From Woronichinia sp035285405 (lineage in GTDB: Bacteria > Cyanobacteriota > Cyanobacteriia > Cyanobacteriales > Microcystaceae): a DNA stretch of 22,107 nt. Within the stretch, counting starts at the first letter, position 1; every line of letters starts with the position of its first letter. Made by a program: the position numbers and the translations under genes. Under the pieces are notes generated by a model. That model searched no databases, had not been told where the DNA came from, and saw nothing but the letters and a program-made list of their open reading frames with translations. Below, in pieces: positions 1 to 7,352 of the stretch. The DNA lies in the NCBI GenBank assembly GCA_035285405.1, contig JAYKJI010000372.1:1-22107 (forward strand). Reading direction: 5' to 3'.

Positions 1-120
1 AAGGTGTATAAATCACAGTCGCACTTTGCTGTCGAGGGTTTTGATAGCTGTCTTGCCATTGGAGTTTGTCAGGAGAATTCTGTCTGGTTAACATATCTTT
101 ATGCTTTTGTCAATGCGTAA
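1..120 (+). CDS. Possible 3' end of an unidentified gene (partial)
   Basis: The first forward frame is open from the window edge for 39 codons and ends at TAA 118-120. The residue mix looks protein-like (for example SHFAVEGFDSCLAIG), but I recognise no family. A 39-codon open stretch can occur by chance, and no start is inside the window. The rest of the stretch up to the gor stop codon at 270 shows no gene and no clear terminator. Confidence 0.2.
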   Translation, partial: KVYKSQSHFAVEGFDSCLAIGVCQENSVWLTYLYAFVNA

Positions 121-269
121 CTTCTACCTTACCGAAACAACTTATCGATCTTGGGAACCAGAAATCCTACCCTTGAAGGCAATGTAAGACCAAAAGAATT
201 ACGAAGTACTGGAGGTTGTTGAATTGGAAAGCTCTAGTTGTATCACTCAACTGATCGGTGTAAGGTATT

Positions 270-1625
270 TTAGCGCATGGTGACAAATTCCTCGGCAGAG
301 GTGGGATGAATGCCCACAGTGGCATCGAAGTCAGCTTTTCTGGCTCCCATTTTGACCGCGATCGCTATTCCTTGAATAATTTCCCCTGCATGATCTCCCA
401 CCATGTGGGCCCCTAAAACCCGATCGCTTTCCTGATGGACAATTAACTTCATTAGGGTTTTGTCGTCTCCATTGGGCAGAACATAATACATGGGACGAAA
501 CTTACTGCGATAGACCTTAATGGCTGCTTCTCCATATTTAGCGATCGCCTGGGCTTCTGTTAACCCCACTGTTCCAGCTTCTGGGGTAGTAAACACGGCA
601 GAAGGAACATTTTCGTGGCTCATTAGACGGGGTTTACCGCCAAATTCTGTATCGGCAAAGGCCCGACCTTCATTAATGGCTACTGGTGTTAAGTTAATCC
701 GACTAGTACAATCTCCCACTGCATAAATATTAGCTTGGGAAGTGCAACTAAAATCATCAACGGCGATCGCGCCATTTTGAACGGTTACGCCGGCCAAATC
801 TAATCCCAGCCCTTCCAGTTTCGCTTTACGGCCAGTGGCAGCTAAGGCCAAAGCATTAGCAATCACCAATTCTTCCGTTTGGCCCTGATGATCCAGTTGC
901 AATGTTAACTCTGATTCTATTTTGGTAATGGCTACAGGTTGACGATGGGTCAGAATGCGAATTCCCTGACGTTCCATTGCGGTCTGGATTTCTTCCCGAA
1001 TATCATCGTCAAAACCACGCAAAATTTTATCTCGACGAATAATTTGAGTCACTTGCACCCCTAGACGGTGCATAACACAGGCGAACTCAACACCAATATA
1101 ACCCGCACCAAAAATGACTAAATGTTGGGGTAATTCAGGTAAGTGAAAAAGATGATCTGAAACTAATAAATGTTCTGAGCCTGGAATATTGGGTTTCACT
1201 GGCTGGCCACCCACCGCAATTAAAATTCGATCCGCCGTAATTCTTTGGCCAGCAATTTCTAGGGTATGGGGATCCAGGAAACGAGCAAAACCCGATAGTA
1301 GCTTAACCTCAGAATTATCTAACATACGTTGATAAATCCCATTAAGGCGATCCACTTCTTTATTGACATCCGTAATTAAGGCTTTCCAGTCACAGTGGCT
1401 TGAAATTTGACTCCAACCATAGCCGGGAGCTTCTGTAAACTGGTCAGCGAAACGGGAAGCATAGACGAGTAATTTTTTGGGCACACAACCTCGATTCACG
1501 CAGGTTCCCCCTAATCGATCTGCTTCTGCAATGCCCACTTTAGCACCGTACTCTGCTGCTCGACGAGCCGTAGCAATTCCCCCTGAACCAGCCCCAATGA
1601 CAAATAGGTCAAAATCAAAAGACAT
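270..1625 (-). CDS. gor: Glutathione-disulfide reductase, FAD- and NAD(P)H-dependent
   Basis: This is a 451-residue class I flavin disulfide reductase, full length for glutathione reductases. It would reduce oxidised glutathione to GSH with NADPH in the cytosol, as part of the antioxidant system. The FAD-binding GAGSGG lies at residues 11-16. The redox-active disulfide motif GGTCVNRGCVPKK has Cys42 and Cys47. A second Rossmann motif, GAGYIGVEF, begins the nucleotide-binding domain, and the dimer-interface HPTSAEE near residues 440-446 supplies the His-Glu catalytic pair. The NRGCVPKK form separates it from dihydrolipoamide dehydrogenase and mercuric reductase. The ATG at 1625 is the natural start because the FAD motif begins only ten residues later. 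Its nearest upstream neighbour on the same strand is a decayed gene scrap, so it probably has its own promoter in 1626-1660. Confidence 0.93.
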   Translation of the reverse strand: MSFDFDLFVIGAGSGGIATARRAAEYGAKVGIAEADRLGGTCVNRGCVPKKLLVYASRFADQFTEAPGYGWSQISSHCDWKALITDVNKEVDRLNGIYQRMLDNSEVKLLSGFARFLDPHTLEIAGQRITADRILIAVGGQPVKPNIPGSEHLLVSDHLFHLPELPQHLVIFGAGYIGVEFACVMHRLGVQVTQIIRRDKILRGFDDDIREEIQTAMERQGIRILTHRQPVAITKIESELTLQLDHQGQTEELVIANALALAATGRKAKLEGLGLDLAGVTVQNGAIAVDDFSCTSQANIYAVGDCTSRINLTPVAINEGRAFADTEFGGKPRLMSHENVPSAVFTTPEAGTVGLTEAQAIAKYGEAAIKVYRSKFRPMYYVLPNGDDKTLMKLIVHQESDRVLGAHMVGDHAGEIIQGIAIAVKMGARKADFDATVGIHPTSAEEFVTMR

Positions 1626-1660
1626 AATTAACTAGATGGATAAGGTGTATATAATTGCTG

Positions 1661-1746
1661 TTACTGAAACTTGTCTTTAATAATAGCTTTTTCTTCAGAG
1701 GTTAGTCCATAAAGTTAATAAATAATTTCATTGATTAGGCGATCGC
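1661..1746 (-). pseudogene. Duplicated 3'-terminal scrap of an Eco57I-like restriction-modification gene
   Basis: Reading minus from the HIP1 site at 1739-1746 gives RLINEIIY, a stop, then LYGLTSEEKAIIKDKFQ and a TAA at 1663-1661. The intact RM gene ends RLIDEMVYQLYGLTPEEKAIIENSLQPK. By hand alignment 1677-1746 matches 2265-2334 at about 57 of 70 positions without gaps. It is therefore a diverged second copy of the last 25 or so codons of the RM gene, with an in-frame stop (TAA where Gln is expected). It has no coding upstream of it and cannot make a protein. It lies downstream of the decayed nucleotidyltransferase cassette, so the cassette is bracketed by two RM 3' ends. Confidence 0.8.
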
Positions 1747-1750
1747 CGTA

Positions 1751-2101
1751 TCAGAATTTTTGTTGATTTTGTAAATTTTCAAGATCAGCTAAGTCCTGAA
1801 AACGACCAGAGGCCAATTTGTTTTTTTTGAGATTATCAAGATTGATAAAGTTGACTACAATATCGCCCAACAATACCTCTGTCCTTGAATTATAGCAGGT
1901 TTGAAAATCAACACCATCAGGCGTTGTAATTAGGTCAATACGGTTGGGAGGGTAGCCAAGTTGGATAACTTGATCAAGTTGGATAACTTGATCTAGAGAT
2001 TGAAAATCATGAATAGCAACTGCATAACCACCAATTACCAGATGTTTAACTTGGTTTTCGTTTAATAATTGTATAAACTCTTTGAAGTCTTAGTTGAGCA
2101 T
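1751..2101 (-). pseudogene. Decayed nucleotidyltransferase (MNT/DUF6036-like), catalytic segment deleted
   Basis: The frame starting at ATG 2101 reads MLN, stop, DFKEFIQLLNENQVKHLVIGGY, then AVAIH and, at the end, GYPPNRIDLITTPDGVDFQ and NKLASGRFQDLADLENLQ. This is the pattern of small cyanobacterial nucleotidyltransferases that travel with a short antitoxin-like gene. The GG motif (VIGGYA) is retained. The following segment, which normally carries the acidic catalytic DxD (DLDIW), is missing: AVAIH jumps directly to DFQSLDQVIQL. DQVIQL is then repeated through an 18-bp tandem duplication at 1958-1993. Codon 4 is TAA. The frame is 117 codons, against roughly 150 expected from memory of the family. 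The stop and the missing catalytic site make it non-functional. Confidence 0.75.
1958..1993. repeat. 18-bp tandem duplication inside the nucleotidyltransferase pseudogene
   Basis: AAGTTGGATAACTTGATC occurs twice back to back (1958-1975 and 1976-1993). It adds six in-frame codons (DQVIQL repeated) to the decayed gene. The two copies are identical, so the duplication looks recent. Confidence 0.9.
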
Positions 2102-2235
2102 TATATTTATATTTGATGATATTCTTGACGAATTTGTTCTAGGGCTTCTAGGCGTTTTTGAGGTGGTTGATTTTGCCAGTATTCAAAATCATTTGTTTTT
2201 TGTTGTTTGGTTGTTTTATGAATGATTTTTTCCAT
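2046..2235 (-). pseudogene. Frameshifted small antitoxin-like gene paired with the nucleotidyltransferase
   Basis: An ATG at 2235, 7 nt after the stop of the large RM gene, opens a 42-residue frame (MEKIIHKTTKQQKTNDFEYW and on to RLEALEQIRQEYHQI) that ends at 2107. The next frame continues the same protein as YNAQLRLQRVYTIIKRKPS, ending with TAA at 2048-2046. The span of 190 bases equals 63 codons plus one extra base, so a single-base insertion in the CAAATATAAA stretch explains the break. I recall this family as small cyanobacterial proteins (often misnamed toxin secretion/membrane fusion protein) encoded just upstream of nucleotidyltransferases, and infer an antitoxin-like role. The last 56 bases overlap the nucleotidyltransferase start. 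A 42-residue truncated product could still be made. Confidence 0.7.
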
Positions 2236-2242
2236 AGTTGTT

Positions 2243-5200
2243 TTATTTCGGCTGCAAAGAGTTTTCAATGATTGCTTTTTCTTCCGGGGTTAGGCCGTAG
2301 AGTTGATAAACCATTTCATCAATTAGGCGATCGCAGTTTTTAAGTTGGGTTTTAAGGGGCATTAGGGTATTGATGCTATTTTGATATTCGGTTTTGATGC
2401 GGGTATGGTCTTGGCGAGAACTGGGATCAATTTTGATTAATTTTTTATTTTGGTTAAGAATGGTAATTAAGCCGTCAAGGTCGAGGGCTGGCTCAAGGCT
2501 GGTTTGTTTAGCATAATCACCGAGATAGTTTTGAATTTTGCTTTTATTTTTAAGATTGGCAATGGGACAACCAATTAAACTTTCTAACCATTCTAAAAAG
2601 CCTTTAATTTCGGTTTGTTTTTGTTGATTGAGGGCAATCATTTGTTCAGCAAGGTAGGCTAAAAAGTTGTGGATGATATCGGCTTCTTCGGGTTGTTGGT
2701 TTAAGTGTTGTTGGCATTTGGAAAGAATGGGTGCAAGATCACTATTATTTTGATGATTTTGGTAAAGATTAACTAAGTTTTCTAGTCCCTGTTGACGGCG
2801 ATCGCTTTTTGTCGTGAAGTTAATTTTAGGAATGGGCAAAGCATCTATTTCTGAAGTGCTTACATGATTATTTGTACTTGTTAACCTAAACCTCCACTCT
2901 AGGAGACGAGAATTCAAAATTGCCAATAAAGCAAAAGCATCAGTAGTATTTGTAATCAAAAAATATGAAATACTATCAAAGCAGTATGAAGGAGTGGGTA
3001 AAGGAGTGAAAATAAGACGTTTCCAATTATCAAGAGCCGCGTTGCGCTGGTATCCAATTCGAGAACAAAGAGTATGAGTTGATTTTTCTCCACTAATTTT
3101 TTGATTATAATCTTGCAAGTTAAGATACTTTGGTGCGCCTTGTTTTGGCTCATCAATAAATTCATATCTTTGAATATTCCCACCACGTAATATTCGATGA
3201 CCATCTTTAGGATTTAAGCTAATTAAATTTGCCATCGTTGTTTCATTAATTTCACCTTGATAGTTTGGGCAAATATTCTTCATCTTTTGCATTTTAGATG
3301 ACGGTATAAATTTCTTAAGAATTTTACTTTTATTTTCAGAGAATGTGAGGGGTATTGAGAAACTTATATCATCTAACATTTCAATTTCTGATAATGTCAA
3401 TGAAAATTGACTAGAAACTTCTTCAAGAAGATTACCATCATGAACTGTAATGTTAATAAGTTGATCAAAAATATTATTTTTTAAGAAGATAATACAAGTA
3501 GGAAGCTTTGCCTCTTTAAATATTCTACGATTAGAATCATCTTTTTGAGGGAAAGCATTAATTTTAAATAGCCTAAAAGATTGTATTAAATATTTTCTGA
3601 GATTTGTTGCTTGTTGATCTGCTAAAAGCGACATAGGAATAATTAGACCTATGTAACTCTTGGTAGAGCCTAAATTTAATGTGCGACAAACAAAAAGTCG
3701 ATATAAATCTAGTTTGCCACCAAGAGATTTTTTAAAAATTTCATTTGCTTGAATATATTTCATAAAATCCACTAAATTTTCTTTTCTTTCTTTTTCTGCT
3801 AAAACATCATAAGGAGGATTACCAACCACAGCATCAAAACCAGGATTTTCAGCCCAGTTTGCATTCTCTAAATCAACAAAAACCTCTGGAAACTCCAAAT
3901 CCCAATGGAAAAAATGCTTTTCTTCATATAACCGATGAGAATCTTCCAAAACCTTTAAATCAGCTTCCTTCATTGAGGCTAGATCAGGATTAATTAACGC
4001 CGTTCCCAAACGTTCTAATAAATTTTTCGCCTGTTTCACTCCAAAAAACTGCGACACATAAATATCTAATAACTGCTTAAATGGTTTCGCCGCCACATCA
4101 AACTGTTTAAATAATCGCTCACTTTGTTCCACTTCCGCAAACGTCGCATCACTTAAAACACTCACGCCGCGCATAATTTCCGCCGCCCGCAACAAACCCA
4201 CAAACGGCCCCGTTAACAAATTAAATTGCACCGTATTGCCATTTTTTTCCTGAGACATGGCCAACTCTGCTTCCCTGGCTGTTGTCCCAATTAAGGAATT
4301 ACCACAACGCAAATGATGATCTAAAAAACTTAAGGGCGCACCAATCGTAAAGGAATGTAACCATAAACTGACCTTTGCCAATTCCACCGCCATCGAGTTT
4401 AAATCCACCCCATAAATACAGCGTTTCATAACAACCCGTTGTAATAATTGCGTCGGTTCCAAACGACTCGGATCCAGTTGAATCCCCTGAGAGCGTAAAT
4501 TATCAATAATACTTTGACGCATCTGATCCAACATCTTTAAAATGGGATTATGGTCAGGATAACGGTTTAAAATTTGGATTAACTCATCCGTTAAAAAATC
4601 TACCGCCTCCACCAAAAAATGGCCACTGCCCATCGCAGGATCACAAACCTTAATATCTAACAAAATAGTTTGCGCTTGACGTTCCAATATTGCTAATGTT
4701 TTAGAAAGACCATTTAAAGTTTCTAAACTTAACGTCTTATTTTTCCTTTGCTGCTGTAATTGCTCAATCTCCCCCATTAACCCCTTAAATTGCTGCTCCC
4801 GTTCCGTCAAAATTGGCTTCAAGGTATGACTGACAATATACTTAACAACATAATCAGGCGTATAATAAGATCCTGAAGCTTTGCGATCGCCCTTATCATT
4901 TTCTAAATGGACTTGACCCGTTTCTGCATCATCAATAATCAGACGATATTCTAATAAACCTTCATAAATAGAGCCTAATTGTCGCACCCCCAAAAAACTA
5001 TAATCAATTGCTTGACCCTCAAATCGAGCTAACTTATCAATCACAGGAGCCAAAATTGTATCTGGCAACTGATAACTTAATAAAAAATGATTGGGTTGAT
5101 TAGAAGCAAGAGAGCCTTCAAAATGAAATAAACCACCATTATAGCGAGGAACCCCTAACGACGTATCACCTTGATCAATGGTTTTAAATAACTCAATTAA

Positions 5201-6196
5201 TTCTTGATAAATAAAAGACTTAGAACTAAAAGCCCTTTTCTGATCTATTTTAATCGCAATCTCCTGAGCCAGGGTAATTAAACTATAACTGCGATAATCC
5301 CGATCCATCGGTAATAAATTCCGCGCTTCTGCATAAAATAAAAACAACAACTTATACAAAAATGATAACGTTGCCTCATAAACCAGACTCGCTTTAACCG
5401 CTTGCCCTGACTGTGTGATCTGAGCTACAAATCCTCCCGCCAACTGGGAAAAAATTTGCTCAAACACTAAACTTTTTAACTCATTACCAACCCTGGTGGC
5501 ATAGGTTGCACTGCCTTCTCTGACCCGCTCTAAAAAATTCTTGCCTTGACTATCTGCTTCCAAAGCCTCCCGTCGAAAAAATAACCAAAAATATTTAAAT
5601 CGCGCTAAATCGTCTGATTCTAATAATTCCACTAAATCAATCGGATAAAATTCCGTTGCTGTCGAAGAAGCTAACCGATAATATAACCGCCATTCCCGCC
5701 CGTTAGTTAAAATACCCCAATTAACCCCAGTACCAATTAAATAACTGGCAATCTGAAAGGACGGATTTGTATTTTTATAAATATCTCGTTGATCATTACT
5801 GGAAACCTTGCTTAAAGGCCGCTCCCAATATTTAGCCTCCGCGATCGCTACCACCTGACGATAAAAAACCGACTCATTATTTTGTTCAGAATAAGCAGCT
5901 GATTTCTGGGCTGGATCAGCAAACAAAGCATAATCAGGCCGTTCAGCCCGTCCTTTTCCCTTCGTGATCGTCTGGGGAATATAACTAAACCCTAAAATCT
6001 CTAGAGCCGGTTTAATAAACTCCTCCTCCGTTTGAGCTTCATTCAAACTAGATAAAAGCTCTTTTTTGGCTAAATATAAACTTTTTAGCCTCTCAAAAAT
6101 AGGGCTAGGGTCTAACTGCCATTCAGGAGATTCAGGTAAATAAAACTCCAAATAATGACTGGAAAATAAAGGCTTATTGAGATTTTGAATGGTCAT
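2243..6196 (-). CDS. Single-chain restriction-modification enzyme, Eco57I-like (type IIG/IIL)
   Basis: This 1317-residue protein fuses nuclease, methyltransferase and specificity domains. The N-terminal part carries a PD-(D/E)XK-like nuclease signature: PDYALF (Asp88), then AIAEAKYW (Glu120, Lys122) and ILTNGREWRLYY at 162-173, as in HsdR/type IIG N-termini. The N6-adenine methyltransferase core has motif I DPAMGSGHFL at 519-528 and motif IV NPPY at 793-796. A helical region with predicted coiled coil precedes motif I. The C-terminal part (about 960-1130), with RIGYQRNAALDNW and LLAILNSRLLEWRF, resembles TaqI-like target-recognition domains. It should methylate adenine in an asymmetric site and cut unmethylated DNA nearby. 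No separate R, S or BREX genes lie beside it. The segment 2950-3800 (residues about 800-1082) is markedly more AT-rich than the rest, suggesting exchange of the recognition domain. The start at 6196 suits the N-terminal fold. Confidence 0.85.
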   Translation of the reverse strand: MTIQNLNKPLFSSHYLEFYLPESPEWQLDPSPIFERLKSLYLAKKELLSSLNEAQTEEEFIKPALEILGFSYIPQTITKGKGRAERPDYALFADPAQKSAAYSEQNNESVFYRQVVAIAEAKYWERPLSKVSSNDQRDIYKNTNPSFQIASYLIGTGVNWGILTNGREWRLYYRLASSTATEFYPIDLVELLESDDLARFKYFWLFFRREALEADSQGKNFLERVREGSATYATRVGNELKSLVFEQIFSQLAGGFVAQITQSGQAVKASLVYEATLSFLYKLLFLFYAEARNLLPMDRDYRSYSLITLAQEIAIKIDQKRAFSSKSFIYQELIELFKTIDQGDTSLGVPRYNGGLFHFEGSLASNQPNHFLLSYQLPDTILAPVIDKLARFEGQAIDYSFLGVRQLGSIYEGLLEYRLIIDDAETGQVHLENDKGDRKASGSYYTPDYVVKYIVSHTLKPILTEREQQFKGLMGEIEQLQQQRKNKTLSLETLNGLSKTLAILERQAQTILLDIKVCDPAMGSGHFLVEAVDFLTDELIQILNRYPDHNPILKMLDQMRQSIIDNLRSQGIQLDPSRLEPTQLLQRVVMKRCIYGVDLNSMAVELAKVSLWLHSFTIGAPLSFLDHHLRCGNSLIGTTAREAELAMSQEKNGNTVQFNLLTGPFVGLLRAAEIMRGVSVLSDATFAEVEQSERLFKQFDVAAKPFKQLLDIYVSQFFGVKQAKNLLERLGTALINPDLASMKEADLKVLEDSHRLYEEKHFFHWDLEFPEVFVDLENANWAENPGFDAVVGNPPYDVLAEKERKENLVDFMKYIQANEIFKKSLGGKLDLYRLFVCRTLNLGSTKSYIGLIIPMSLLADQQATNLRKYLIQSFRLFKINAFPQKDDSNRRIFKEAKLPTCIIFLKNNIFDQLINITVHDGNLLEEVSSQFSLTLSEIEMLDDISFSIPLTFSENKSKILKKFIPSSKMQKMKNICPNYQGEINETTMANLISLNPKDGHRILRGGNIQRYEFIDEPKQGAPKYLNLQDYNQKISGEKSTHTLCSRIGYQRNAALDNWKRLIFTPLPTPSYCFDSISYFLITNTTDAFALLAILNSRLLEWRFRLTSTNNHVSTSEIDALPIPKINFTTKSDRRQQGLENLVNLYQNHQNNSDLAPILSKCQQHLNQQPEEADIIHNFLAYLAEQMIALNQQKQTEIKGFLEWLESLIGCPIANLKNKSKIQNYLGDYAKQTSLEPALDLDGLITILNQNKKLIKIDPSSRQDHTRIKTEYQNSINTLMPLKTQLKNCDRLIDEMVYQLYGLTPEEKAIIENSLQPK

Positions 6197-6357
6197 AACA
6201 ATTATCTTTTTTCCCTACTCAGAACCCAGAATCAAGCGTCGCCCTGGTACTGAATGATCAACATTCTAGCGCAAGTCGGTTGACAGACAGATTAGTACAT
6301 TCAGTTCTCTATCGGGAAAGCAAGGGAAGTGCTACCATCAAACCAAATTCTTCGCCA

Positions 6358-6386
6358 TTGGCTCTACTCTGTTCAAGAGTTAAATT
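6358..6386 (+). promoter_or_regulatory. Candidate promoter for ndhS
   Basis: TTGGCT at 6358-6363 and TAAATT at 6381-6386 are 17 bases apart, each matching four of six consensus positions. They lie about 46 bases before the ndhS start. A perfect TTGACA at 6280-6285 lacks a well-spaced -10. Confidence 0.3.
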
Positions 6387-6432
6387 ATAGCCATTATTGG
6401 TTTTTATCAATGTTTAAGGAGTTCTAATCTCA

Positions 6433-6618
6433 ATGATTTTACCTGGCTCAACCGTGCGAGTTGTCAATCCTGATGACACTTATTATCGTTTTGAGGGCTT
6501 AGTGCAGCGCGTTAGTGATGGGAATGCCGCCGTCCTATTTGAAAATGGCAACTGGGACAAACTAGTCACCTTTCGTCTCCAGGAATTAGAAGCTGTTGTG
6601 CCCTTGGGCAAAAAATAA
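6433..6618 (+). CDS. ndhS: NAD(P)H-quinone oxidoreductase subunit S (NdhS)
   Basis: This 61-residue protein is the whole of the NdhS family in cyanobacteria (formerly DUF3252): an SH3-like small barrel. The start MILPGSTVRVVNPDDTYYRF and the later VLFENGNWDKLVTFRLQELE match the family pattern as I remember it. NdhS docks ferredoxin onto the NDH-1 complex at the thylakoid membrane and so serves cyclic electron flow and respiration. It has no membrane segment, as expected for a peripheral subunit. AAGGAG at about 6416-6421, eleven bases before the ATG, is a good ribosome-binding site. It runs divergently from the RM gene and convergently with zur, only 25 bases from the zur stop, so it is monocistronic. 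The other small SH3-like cyanobacterial subunits, PetP and NdhO, have different signatures. Confidence 0.85.
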   Translation: MILPGSTVRVVNPDDTYYRFEGLVQRVSDGNAAVLFENGNWDKLVTFRLQELEAVVPLGKK

Positions 6619-6643
6619 GTTTTTCAATACTATTTAACTGGCT

Positions 6644-7039
6644 CTAGGTTTGGGTCGTCTGAAGTTGACAAAGCTGGCAAACTCCAAAAAATTCTAGGGT
6701 GTGATAGTAAACCTTGAATTGATGAGAATGTTCTAAGCGATTTTCAAGCTCTCTCACGGGACATTCGGAAATCGCAATAGAGGCTCCACAATTCACGCAG
6801 GTCAAATGATGTTGATCCTGTTGGGTTAGGCTGTAAAGAGACTCTCCAGTCGTCAAAGTGCGGCATTGAATTGCCCCTTGCAGTTTTAAACCTTCTAAGG
6901 CACGATAGACAGTGGCAAGCCCAATGCTCTCCTGGCGTTGTCGTAATTCTAGATAGAGTTCCTGAGCCGAAACAGCGCGATGGAGGGTCTTTAGTAGGCA
7001 AAAAATACGCTCTTGAGAACGGGTTCGTTGGGCTTTCAT
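6644..7039 (-). CDS. zur: Fur-family transcriptional regulator, probably zinc uptake regulator Zur
   Basis: This 131-residue metalloregulator has the Fur layout. A winged-helix DNA-binding domain occupies about residues 5-75, with recognition-helix motif ATVYRALEGLKLQG at 42-55. The dimerisation/metal domain follows, with two CxxC pairs (Cys81/Cys84 in HHLTCVNCG and Cys121/Cys124 in CQLC) that form a structural zinc site. His77, His78, His104 and His106 are candidates for the regulatory site. The overall look (SQERIFCLLKTLHRAVSAQE, YYHTLEFFGVCQLC) fits cyanobacterial Zur better than iron-sensing Fur or peroxide-sensing PerR, by recollection. As Zur it would repress zinc uptake and related genes when zinc is sufficient. 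It is divergent from purS with just 34 bases between the starts, and no obvious palindromic Zur box is visible there. Confidence 0.78.
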   Translation of the reverse strand: MKAQRTRSQERIFCLLKTLHRAVSAQELYLELRQRQESIGLATVYRALEGLKLQGAIQCRTLTTGESLYSLTQQDQHHLTCVNCGASIAISECPVRELENRLEHSHQFKVYYHTLEFFGVCQLCQLQTTQT

Positions 7040-7073
7040 TATCGAGAACTGTTTTGAATGAATTACTATCCTA

Positions 7074-7352
7074 ATGTCTCAACAATACCAGTGTCGCATC
7101 TATGTTACTCTGCGCCCATCCGTCTTAGATCCTGCCGGAACCGCTATTCAGTCGGGTTTACAACAATTGGGATATCACGAGGTAGAGCAAGTCAGAATTG
7201 GGAAGTATATTGAGTTAAAGCTTCGGGCTGCTAATGAGGAGATAGCACGACAGAATTTAGATCAAATTTGCGATCAGTTATTAGCCAATACGGTGATTGA
7301 AAACTATCGTTTTGAGTTAACGCCGGTGGAGCAGGGAGTTGTAATAAGCTAA
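7074..7352 (+). CDS. purS: Phosphoribosylformylglycinamidine synthase subunit PurS
   Basis: This 92-residue small subunit belongs to the three-part FGAM synthase (PurS-PurQ-PurL) of de novo purine synthesis. Typical PurS sequence runs through it: YVTLRPSVLDPAGTAIQSGL at the start, VRIGKYIELKL in the middle and NTVIENYRFEL near the end. PurS bridges PurQ and PurL and helps pass ammonia between them. The stop codon shares its last base with the first base of the purQ ATG at 7352, so the two are translationally coupled. No purL gene is in this window. The promoter must lie within the 34-base gap or inside the 5' part of zur, so transcription of zur and purS may interfere. Confidence 0.93.
   Translation: MSQQYQCRIYVTLRPSVLDPAGTAIQSGLQQLGYHEVEQVRIGKYIELKLRAANEEIARQNLDQICDQLLANTVIENYRFELTPVEQGVVIS

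Noticed and set aside
1739..1746. GCGATCGC sites as operators
   Set aside because: This octamer (HIP1) occurs throughout the window, in and between genes, as in most cyanobacteria, so single copies are not regulatory evidence.
2956..3204. 82-residue minus ORF within the RM gene
   Set aside because: An out-of-frame shadow inside the AT-rich recognition domain of the large RM reading frame.
2243..6196. PglX of a BREX system
   Set aside because: The protein has an N-terminal PD-(D/E)XK-like nuclease and TRD in one chain, and no brxA/B/C or pglZ neighbour is in the window.
6280..6301. TTGACA at 6280-6285 as the ndhS promoter
   Set aside because: No acceptable -10 lies at 16-18 bases; the pair at 6358-6386 is better placed.
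6433..6618. PetP or NdhO identity for the 61-residue protein
   Set aside because: The sequence pattern MILPGSTVRV...GNWDKLVTFRL fits NdhS; PetP and NdhO have different conserved blocks as I remember them.
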